Assembly (NCBI GenBank): GCA_949316235.1
Contig: OX438758.1
Location: 18,137,194 to 18,201,193, forward strand
Direction: 5' to 3'
DNA length: 64,000 nucleotides
DNA from: Oegoconia quadripuncta
Taxonomy: Eukaryota; Arthropoda; Insecta; Lepidoptera; Autostichidae
Position 1 is the first letter of the stretch, and each line of letters begins with the position of its first letter. Made by a program: the position numbers and the translations under genes. This document shows, piece by piece, positions 57,046-64,000 of the stretch. The notes below the pieces were generated by a model, which searched no databases, was not told the origin of the DNA, and worked only from the letters and a program-made list of their open reading frames with translations.

Positions 57046-57099
57046 TATTACTTATAATATTATAAACAAATAACTAAATACCTATTTACAAATATACGA

Positions 57100-57331
57100 A
57101 TCTAACTAATATTATAATGCGAAAGTTTGGATGTTTGTTTCTTTGTTTGTTGCTCAATCACGGCGCAACGGATGAACGGATTTGGATGACATTTGATATA
57201 ATCGGTAGAACATACCCTGGATTGAAACATAGTATAGTTTTATCCCGATAAAGTGAGTAGATCCCGCGGGATAAACAAATTTCCGCGATATAGTTATACC
57301 ACGCATGCGAAGCCGCGGGCGTAAAGCTAGT
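57100..57331 (+). mobile_element. Helitron-type non-autonomous element, 3' end
   Basis: GAACGGATTTGGATGACATT in the body and the end CGAAGCCGCGGGCGTAAAG followed by CTAGT. CGCATGCG and CCGCGGG words provide the subterminal hairpin. The left end is not clear. Its end is homologous to the minus-strand relic at 55754. Confidence 0.6.
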
Positions 57332-57409
57332 ACGTAAATAAATGAAATAATAAATACCTCTTGTGTATTTTATGTTTTTTTCTATATGTATATATATTAA
57401 TATGAAATA

Positions 57410-57610
57410 TAAAAGGAAAAGAAAAATGATCCTTTGGGTTACTTGCTCCGCTTCTTTTCCCACAGATGATTTCCCTTTCCGAAGCGGTGGTAGCTTGGAC
57501 ATACTGACTGACCCAAAAATGCTTAGCCCTATTTTTATTTCCAATAGATTTAAATTGACATCCAACAAATGATCTTACGTTGAAATAAATGCTTGAAGTT
57601 TGAAGTTTAT
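57410..57610 (+). repeat. LINE-end repeat (inverse of 41335-41515)
   Basis: CAGATGATTTCCCTTTCCGA, AAAATGCTTAGCCCTATTTT and ATCTTACGTTGAAATAAATG are the inverse of sequence at 41335-41515. It ends in an AATAAA signal, so the transcribed strand is plus here and minus at 41 kb. Confidence 0.55.
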
Positions 57611-58301
57611 TGTTATTAATAATTTACTATTATTTATAAAAATAAATTCATGATATATTTTCGAGAACGCTGTGACCGATTTTCATAATTTGCATTTTCG
57701 AATACAAGAAATACTTTAAAAAACTGATCGCGCCATTGTACCTCCGGAGCTCTTTGAAAGAATTAGGCGAATTGTACAGCTAAATCTTTTACGGGGACGG
57801 AGTTGCGGCCGGAATGATAATTGATACATTTAGGCAATGAGGAACAAGAGGCAATAAGGCGATTAACTAAGATTTATCCCAAAGCAGCGAGGCACGACAA
57901 GTCTTCCAGCCAGTACGGCGCGCGCGGTTCCCTATTCGTCGAGACCAGGTCGGATAAAGACAAGTTGTAAGTTGTCTCGTGTAGCGCTTGTAGGCTTGTT
58001 TCATCTCACCATCATTGCACAGAGCGAGCGAGCGAGAGATATTTTTGGCGGGAATATGAGATAATGCGTTATGACACTTATGGTGACCTACAATAGTCGT
58101 TTAATCAATGACACCGCTTGACCTCAACCACACTTGATGTTAAACATATAAATTCACCGGGGACACACAACTTATTATTTTTTTTTTTAATACACACAAC
58201 GCCATCTATTTCCACATTAAACAACTATAGGCTTTACATATAAGTAAAACAGCTGATTATTGAGTTTCGGGCTGCTTGAGATATCCAGTCCCTCAAATTT
58301 T
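57611..58301. other. Unassigned stretch
   Basis: 57725-57790 has a short protein-like run (CGCCATTGTACCTCCGGAGC) but no splice acceptor in the right phase for ubinuclein. A SINE-3 tail relic (CACAACGCCATCTATTTCCA) is near 58197. Nothing else was recognised. Confidence 0.3.
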
Positions 58302-58595
58302 GACGACCTGTTTGGTGTAGTGGTGTGGTAGTGGTTAGAAACTGACTGCTATACCAAAAGGTCGCAAGTTCGAATTCCGCTAGGGGCATATGTTTGTATG
58401 ATGAATACGGACCACTGTTCCCAAGTTAAGTTATGGATGTTTTTCATTTATAATGTATGTATTTATTTACAAAAAAATATGTATTTGTGTAGTTTATCAA
58501 CCATCTGGTATCCATAATACAAGCCTAGTTGCTTAGTGTGGAACTAGATGGCGCTGTGTGTATGTGTAAAGATATTTATTATTATTATTTCGAGA
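58302..58595 (+). mobile_element. SINE-3 copy with duplicated A-box segment
   Basis: GACGACCTGTTTGGTGTAGT is followed by GGTGTGGTAGTGGTTAGAAA, where GGTGT.GTAGTGGT is repeated. It then has CTGCTATACCAAAAGGTCGC, B box AAGTTCGAATTCCGC and the usual tail. The B box is mutated, so polymerase III transcription of this copy is doubtful. Confidence 0.85.
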
Positions 58596-58713
58596 ATTGC
58601 AAATTATTGATAAAAACCGCCACTTTTTTTATAAACGTGAATTCTGGAAAATAACCATTATCAAAGTTATTTAGGTATTTGAAAGGAAATATTAATTTAT
58701 CCAATGAGGGCGC

Positions 58714-58812
58714 CGGACATTTAAAATGCCCTACCACCTATAAAACCGAGTACTAAACATGTACCCCACGGGGATCGTACCCGCGACCTCCGAATCGTAA
58801 ACCCTATATTGC
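58714..58812 (-). mobile_element. SINE-1 head fragment
   Basis: CCGGACATTTAAAATGCCCT, TACCCCACGGGGATCGTACC and CGCGACCTCCGAATCGTAAA. Only the head and start of the body remain, and the B box is altered. Confidence 0.7.
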
Positions 58813-59124
58813 TTAATTACAGATTAAATGTAATGTGATAAGTACTGACAAAATAACATTTAAAGTGGATTATTCACTCATTTGTGTAGCGCTTTTAGGG
58901 TTACAATCTAATTCAATATCATTTTCATTCTTTTAATACTTACTATGCACACAATCCAGCTAATGAACGGCACTTTTTTCAACTTGCATGACCATAGAGT
59001 ACGTAAGTTCTTTGACTACTCCATGGTCAGGGTTTGACTAACAAAAAAAAATACAATTATTTTGCTAACTGTACATATCTCAAATATCAATAACTTAGGG
59101 TTGGCGAAAAGACAGGAACGTGAG

Positions 59125-59320
59125 GTTACAATACAATACAATACAAATACACTTTATTGCACAACAGAAAAGAAAATACAGTTTCAGAAAAGTGGTAAGA
59201 ATAGAATGTACAATTTGGCGACCTTATCCCTAAAAGCCATCTCTTCCAGGCAACCTTTGGGTATAAGGCAGTACATTAGAAATAGGTATGTTGTGCGGTA
59301 TTATATAGTTGTGTGGTAGG
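59125..59320 (-). mobile_element. LINE-end repeat, target of the gypsy insertion
   Basis: CAATA pentamers, CACTTTATTGCACAACAGAA, CAGTTTCAGAAAAGTGGTAA, ACCTTATCCCTAAAAGCCAT and GTTGTGCGGTATTATATAG. Its 3' pentamer run is at the left, so it is a minus-strand retroposition. It continues after the LTR element at 63636 only as GTAGG plus unrelated sequence. The copy at 9003-9520 carries a SINE instead. Confidence 0.65.
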
Positions 59321-59459
59321 TGTAGAGTATGAGCACAGCCCTACGGACACGGGGGCAGCACTAGCCGCACGGGCATGGCGGTCGGTCGTCTTTGTGATGA
59401 TGCTCATTAAATAAATCATTATAAGCTCAGTGTGTTGTCTTTCTATCGTGACCTCTACA
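59321..59459 (+). repeat. Left LTR
   Basis: 139 bp, begins TGTAGAGTATGAGCACAGCC and ends GTGACCTCTACA (TG...CA). It contains ATTAAATAAATCATTATAAG, which holds an AATAAA-type polyadenylation signal. No TATA box is convincing apart from ATTATAAG. Confidence 0.95.
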
Positions 59460-59551
59460 TGGTGTCAGGTAATCATAAAGAGGCAAAATAACAATAAACC
59501 AAATAAAGTCGCTCACTGTGGAAAAAACCAAATTTTTACATCACTTCCAAA

Positions 59552-62500
59552 ATGGACGCCGCACTTCGTTTGCCAGAAAAACTAAACACAGAAGCCACTA
59601 ATCTCGCCGAGGAATGGAAAAGGTTTAGACAACAATTTAAAATATACCTTTTAGCGGCTAACATAGAGGAGGAAAATGACAAGAGAAAAATTGCTGTTTT
59701 ACTTAACCTCATTGGTCCAGAGTGTTATGAAATTTATGACGCGTTCCCAGACTCGGAGAAAACTAACCTTGATAAGATCTTGAACCTCTTCCAAAAACAT
59801 TTTGAACCTACCAAAAACGTCATTTTCGAGAGATACAAATTCAACCAAATTATTCAAAAACCAGGCCAGTTATTCGACAGCTTCATTACAGAGTTAAAAA
59901 CAGGCAGTAAAACATGTGAATTTCCCAACCAAGACGAAATGATACGTGACAGAATTGTATTCGGCATCTCTTGTAAAAATCTTCAAGAACGTCTTCTGCG
60001 TGAGTCGAAGCTGACTTTACAAGATAGCATTGACATTTGCAAGGCAGCAGAAACAACATCTCATCAAATAAAACAAATGACACAAGCACAACAGCTTGTA
60101 GTAGCTGTAGACAGCAGTACACGGCAGATATCCAACTGTACCCGTTGTGGATATAGCTCACATGCTGTTAATGCCTGTCCGGCCTATAATAAAGAATGTG
60201 ACAAATGTGGCAAGAAAGGCCATTTCGGGTCACAGTGTAGGACCAGGAAACATGTAAAGCGACAGAGAAGAAAGGCTTTGAATGAAATAAGACATACGGA
60301 AGAAACCGGGAGTGAGAGTGATAACAATATCCAAATTTATGAATTAAGTAGCAACAGCTCCTCAGCCCTCTATAAAAAAATAAAAATAAATAATTTGGAA
60401 GTCAACTTCAAAATCGACACAGGGGCAGAGTCAAATATAATACCTTTTGAAATATTCAAAGAAATTACACACAGGGAGCTACAACCCACAGATACCATTC
60501 TCATGGCGTATGGGGGTCACAAAATAAAACCCTTGGGTAGGATCACCCTCGAATGCAGCTATAATAAGAAGGAACACAAGATCAACTTCTATGTGGTAGA
60601 TTGTACATCCACTCCTCTTTTGGGTTTCAAAAGTAGCATACAACTAAACATCATTCAGTGCATTGATAGTGTGACCACAGAAGCAGACCTCCTTGCTAAA
60701 TATGCAACACTCTTCGAAGGCCTTGGGAAGTACCCAAAAAAATATACAATAAAACTTAAACAAAATGCAACACCAAGCATTCAGCGGGCAAGGAATGTCC
60801 CGTTAGCTGTTCAAGAAAAATTAAGAGAGAAATTAAATACCATGGAATCCCAAGGTATAATAGAAAAAGTTGAGCATCCCACAGACTGGGTAAACAGTTT
60901 GGTCATAGCAAAAAAAAAGAATGGTGAGCTTCGCCTGTGTATTGACCCGACCAAGCTAAACGAAGCCATCCGGAGAGAACACTTCCCCATTCCCACAGCT
61001 GAGACGATTGCAGCTAAATTAACAGGCATGAAATTCTTCACCATCCTTGATATGAAGGATGGATACCTACAAGTGGAATTAGAAGAGTCTTGTTCTGATC
61101 TCACCACCTTCAACACTCCATTTGGACGCTACAAATTTCTTCGCTTAGCCTTTGGCTTGTCATCAGCACCAGAAGTATATCAGCGGATGAACTACGAGCT
61201 CTTCGGAGACCTGCCAGGGGTGGGTATCTACTGTGATGATCTAATAATAGGGGGCGCCACTATTGCTGAACATGATCAAAATTTATTCAATGTTTTAAAT
61301 GTTGCAAAAAGATATAATGTAAAGTTTAATAAAAAAAAATTGCAATTTAGGCAAAGTTCTGTCAAATACATGGGTCAAATATTTTCTTCTGAAGGGGTCA
61401 GCCCTGATGAGTTGTATATTCAGGCCATTAATGATTTTAAGACCCCAGGAAACAAAACAGAATTACTGAGGGTGTTAGGCATGGCTAAGTTTCTGTCTAA
61501 GTTTGTACCTAATATGTCTCAAGTTACTGCCCCTTTAAGAAATTTGACTTGTAAGGATATACCGTGGTTATGGTCTAAAGTACATGACGATTCTTTAAAT
61601 AATTTAAAAAAGCTAATAACCACAGCTCCCATTTTGCAATACTTTGACCCTACTAAGCTGACAACCATCCAGTGCGATGCCAGCAAGGACGGCTTAGGAG
61701 CCTGTTTATTACAGGATAATCATCCTGTGGGTTTTGTGTCAAGGAGTCTAACTAAGACAGAACAAATGTATTCCCAAATTGAAAAAGAGCTCCTCGCAAT
61801 AGCTTTTGGGGTAGAAAAATTTCATTATTTCATTTATGGTAGAAAAGTAATAGTACAAAGTGATCACAGACCACTAGAGTCCATTTTTAAAAAAAACCTA
61901 AATAGTGTATCACCTAGATTACAAAGACTGCTCTTAAAGCTTTCAGGATATGACCTAAAAGTGCGCTATACTCCAGGCAGTCAGTTATATATTGCAGATT
62001 TTCTGTCCAGGGCATTTCTCACAATTGATAAATCAGTTTCAGGAAACACTGATGTCGAGGTTGTTCATTCTCTTGCCAAACAAGCCCCAATAACTGAGGC
62101 AAAAAAGGAAGAATTTAGAAGGGGGATTGAGAATGACAGCATCCTGTGCCAGGTAAAAGAATTCTCTGTGAATTTTTGGCCTGATAGAAACAAATTATCA
62201 TCTGACTTGAAGCACTACTATAAATTAAAAGACCAGATTAAGGTAGATTCAGGGTTGCTATTTTTAAGTAATAAGATTATTGTACCTAACAATTTGAGAC
62301 AAAGTATGCTATGCACAATTCATGAGGGTCACCTGGGCATCAACAAATGTAAACATAGGGCTCGCTCCTGTCTGTATTGGAAAGGCATGTCAACAGATGT
62401 TGAGAACTATGTTAGAGATTGCTCAATATGTGCTAAGTTCAGTAATTGTAATGCTAAGGAGCCGTTAATTCAACATAAATTACCAGACCGAGCATGGCAA

Positions 62501-63439
62501 AGGGTTGCATGTGACATTTTCACATATAATAATAAGGACTACCTGTCTGTAATTGACTCCTATAGTAACTGGATAGAGATGGCTCAACTGCCAAGCAAAG
62601 AGGCTTCTACCATAATAACTGTATTGAAATCGATATTTAGTAGATTTGGCATTCCTGAAAAGTTGCAATGTGATAATGTACCCTTTAATAGCCAATTGTT
62701 TTTGAATTTCGCTAAGGAATGGGATTTTCAATGCATATTTTCAAGTCCCAGGTACCCTCAATCAAATGGTTTGGCAGAGAAAGGTGTCAGTATTTGTAAA
62801 AATTTACTTAAAAAGTGTTTAGAAAGTAAGTCTGATATTAGCCTAGCTCTTATGAATTATAGAAACACTGTACTGCAGAACATTGAATACTCACCTGCCC
62901 AGTTACTATTAAATAAGAGCATTAAAACTAAGATGCCATGTACTCAAAGTCTGTTAAAACCTAAATTAAATGTCTTCATTAAAGCACAGCACATAAGTAG
63001 GAGAAGTGTACAAAAATCCTGCTATGATAGACGTGCTAAGTCTTTACCAGGGCTAAAAGCTGGTGACAATGTGTTGTTGTATAATCATGATACCAAATTC
63101 TGGAAACCTGCATTAATAATTTCAGTTTGTAATGAACCTAGGTCTTATATTGTAAGAACTGATGAAGGGCAGGTTGTAAGAAGGAATCGCAAGTTCCTTA
63201 AACTATGGAAACAACAAAATGGGAAGTGTATGAGTGCCTCTGTAGAGAAAAATTGTAATTGTTCTTTTAATTGTAAGAATTCTGTGGATCACCACGATAC
63301 TGCATACACTGATTCAAATGCTGATTTTCAATCTAATGTTACAAATGCTACTCCTCCGCAGTCTCCCACTTCGGACTCTCTAAACATCAGACTTAGAGAT
63401 CGGTCTAAAATTAGAATGCCAATCAGGTACATAAAGTAA
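59552..63439 (+). CDS. Gag-Pol polyprotein, single frame, 1295 residues
   Basis: Domain order is Gag, protease, reverse transcriptase, RNase H, integrase. Gag has two CCHC zinc knuckles (C196-C199-H204-C209 and C216-C219-H224-C229). The protease active site is DTGAES at 289-294. Reverse transcriptase contains FTILDMKDGYLQVEL (about 496-510) and the YCDD catalytic box at 560-563. RNase H shows QCDASKDGLGACLL, IEKELLAI and SDHRPL. Integrase has an HHCC zinc finger (HEGHLG...CSICAKF) and candidate catalytic residues D988, D1041 and E1076. D1041 is followed by NV rather than the common NG, and the D-to-E spacing is one residue shorter than usual. There are no internal stops. Gag and Pol are in one frame, so no frameshift is needed. 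Confidence 0.93.
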   Translation: MDAALRLPEKLNTEATNLAEEWKRFRQQFKIYLLAANIEEENDKRKIAVLLNLIGPECYEIYDAFPDSEKTNLDKILNLFQKHFEPTKNVIFERYKFNQIIQKPGQLFDSFITELKTGSKTCEFPNQDEMIRDRIVFGISCKNLQERLLRESKLTLQDSIDICKAAETTSHQIKQMTQAQQLVVAVDSSTRQISNCTRCGYSSHAVNACPAYNKECDKCGKKGHFGSQCRTRKHVKRQRRKALNEIRHTEETGSESDNNIQIYELSSNSSSALYKKIKINNLEVNFKIDTGAESNIIPFEIFKEITHRELQPTDTILMAYGGHKIKPLGRITLECSYNKKEHKINFYVVDCTSTPLLGFKSSIQLNIIQCIDSVTTEADLLAKYATLFEGLGKYPKKYTIKLKQNATPSIQRARNVPLAVQEKLREKLNTMESQGIIEKVEHPTDWVNSLVIAKKKNGELRLCIDPTKLNEAIRREHFPIPTAETIAAKLTGMKFFTILDMKDGYLQVELEESCSDLTTFNTPFGRYKFLRLAFGLSSAPEVYQRMNYELFGDLPGVGIYCDDLIIGGATIAEHDQNLFNVLNVAKRYNVKFNKKKLQFRQSSVKYMGQIFSSEGVSPDELYIQAINDFKTPGNKTELLRVLGMAKFLSKFVPNMSQVTAPLRNLTCKDIPWLWSKVHDDSLNNLKKLITTAPILQYFDPTKLTTIQCDASKDGLGACLLQDNHPVGFVSRSLTKTEQMYSQIEKELLAIAFGVEKFHYFIYGRKVIVQSDHRPLESIFKKNLNSVSPRLQRLLLKLSGYDLKVRYTPGSQLYIADFLSRAFLTIDKSVSGNTDVEVVHSLAKQAPITEAKKEEFRRGIENDSILCQVKEFSVNFWPDRNKLSSDLKHYYKLKDQIKVDSGLLFLSNKIIVPNNLRQSMLCTIHEGHLGINKCKHRARSCLYWKGMSTDVENYVRDCSICAKFSNCNAKEPLIQHKLPDRAWQRVACDIFTYNNKDYLSVIDSYSNWIEMAQLPSKEASTIITVLKSIFSRFGIPEKLQCDNVPFNSQLFLNFAKEWDFQCIFSSPRYPQSNGLAEKGVSICKNLLKKCLESKSDISLALMNYRNTVLQNIEYSPAQLLLNKSIKTKMPCTQSLLKPKLNVFIKAQHISRRSVQKSCYDRRAKSLPGLKAGDNVLLYNHDTKFWKPALIISVCNEPRSYIVRTDEGQVVRRNRKFLKLWKQQNGKCMSASVEKNCNCSFNCKNSVDHHDTAYTDSNADFQSNVTNATPPQSPTSDSLNIRLRDRSKIRMPIRYIK

Positions 63440-63496
63440 GAACTTGGTTAATTTACTAGATAGGTAAACCTTAACTTAAAAGCTTAAGTGGGAGGA

Positions 63497-63635
63497 TGTA
63501 GAGTATGAGCACAGCCCTACGGACACGGGGGCAGCACTAGCCGCACGGGCATGGCGGTCGGTCGTCTTTGTGATGATGCTCATTAAATAAATCATTATAA
63601 GCTCAGTGTGTTGTCTTTCTATCGTGACCTCTACA
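63497..63635 (+). repeat. Right LTR
   Basis: 139 bp, with the same sequence as the left LTR. It is preceded by the purine tract at 63486-63496 and followed by the target duplication GTAGG. Confidence 0.95.
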
Positions 63636-63640
63636 GTAGG

Positions 63641-64000
63641 AAGTTATAGTTTGGTTTTTAAAGTACTGCAAATGGTTTTGTATTGCTCAAATTATCTACA
63701 ATCTTTAAAATGGATCACGGTGGCCACGGAAAACGATTGTAAGTTATCTGACCGACACAAAACTGTTTGCATTGTTTTAAAATATCGGAATCTTAATCAA
63801 CTACAGCTTTTTTCCTGTTAGGGCTTAGTTTTTTCCCTATTAGGGCTTTGTTTATGAGATATACCGGATGAGTTTTTTTACCGTAAGAAAAAAATAGGGC
63901 ATATTAGGTAAGTAAATCAAATCAAATCAAAAAATGCTTTATTTTGTAGGTACACAGGGTACACTTAAAATAGTCAGATTTTACATTTTTAAAGCTACTG
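63641..64000. other. Unassigned; LINE-end relic at the window edge
   Basis: No gene is seen here. From 63916 the phrase AAATCAAATCAAAAAATGCT and TGTAGGTACACAGGGTACAC, then AATAGTCAGATTTTACATT, is the inverse of the LINE end at 8380-8470 (minus strand). It is cut by the end of the window. Confidence 0.5.

Larger units (their letters stand above)
59321..63635 (+). mobile_element. Complete Ty3/gypsy LTR retrotransposon
   Basis: Two 139-bp LTRs, identical by eye, flank one Gag-Pol frame. The element is bracketed by a 5-bp target duplication, GTAGG (59316-59320 and 63636-63640). Directly after the left LTR is TGGTGTCAGGTAATC, a primer-binding site beginning TGG, complementary to a tRNA 3' CCA. 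Directly before the right LTR is AAGTGGGAGGA, the polypurine tract. There is no envelope gene. Identical LTRs mean a recent insertion. It lies downstream of the last ubinuclein exon I could place. Confidence 0.95.

Noticed and set aside
57725..57790. Possible terminal exon of ubinuclein (IAPLYLRSSLKELGELYS-like frame)
   Set aside because: The only nearby AG does not give the phase needed after exon 14, and the run has no family similarity.
59886..62731. Minus-strand frames within the gypsy element
   Set aside because: They overlap the uninterrupted Gag-Pol frame and show no independent motif.

Overview
The window is AT-rich, repeat-packed animal nuclear DNA, most probably from a moth or butterfly. 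The evidence is: spliced genes with GT-AG introns; three tRNA-derived SINE families; LINE 3' ends of a type I know from Lepidoptera (antisense at 945-1075 and 25990-26127); lepidopteran-style Helitron ends; and an intact Ty3/gypsy element. There are no operons, CRISPR arrays or bacterial genes. The species assignment is inference.

Only one host gene is clear. It is a ubinuclein/yemanuclein homologue on the + strand, with its start codon at 22632. I could place 14 coding exons by splice sites, reading phase and family motifs: 22632-22790, 28448-28558, 34587-34694, 34913-35050, 36362-36493, 38060-38147, 40394-40502, 42381-42530, 44198-44385, 45703-45868, 46689-46769, 47633-47851, 48858-50037 and a tentative 53911-53956. 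They give about 958 codons over 31 kb. No stop-containing last exon was found, so the 3' end is missing or lies beyond the window. The protein family is the ubinuclein subunit of the HIRA histone H3.3 chaperone complex.

Region 1-22 kb holds almost only mobile DNA: LINE and SINE fragments; two identical head-to-tail 1061-bp units with a terminal hairpin (3484-5605, Helentron-like); a truncated OTU-protease-like ORF followed by a 230-bp inverted repeat (6435-7064); an apparently intact, intron-containing tyrosine recombinase of Crypton type (minus strand, 12536-13845); a gutted mariner; a hAT-like MITE; and a Harbinger-like MITE. Several SINE copies are themselves split by later insertions with target-site duplications, which gives a relative order of events.

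The introns of the ubinuclein gene (22.8-53.9 kb) are filled with LINE pieces, SINEs, an intact-ORF Tc1 transposase (31909-33024), a P-element-like remnant, a Harbinger-like remnant, a Mutator-like fragment and a 138-bp hairpin MITE. One LINE fills most of intron 9 and reaches almost to the exon 10 acceptor. From 54 to 64 kb there are more SINEs, Helitron ends, a MITE, and a complete Ty3/gypsy retrotransposon (59321-63635) with identical 139-bp LTRs, a GTAGG target duplication and a single uninterrupted 1295-residue Gag-Pol frame.

The candidates most worth following up are the Crypton-type recombinase, the tandem rolling-circle-like unit, and the SINE families that share a body but carry different tRNA heads.
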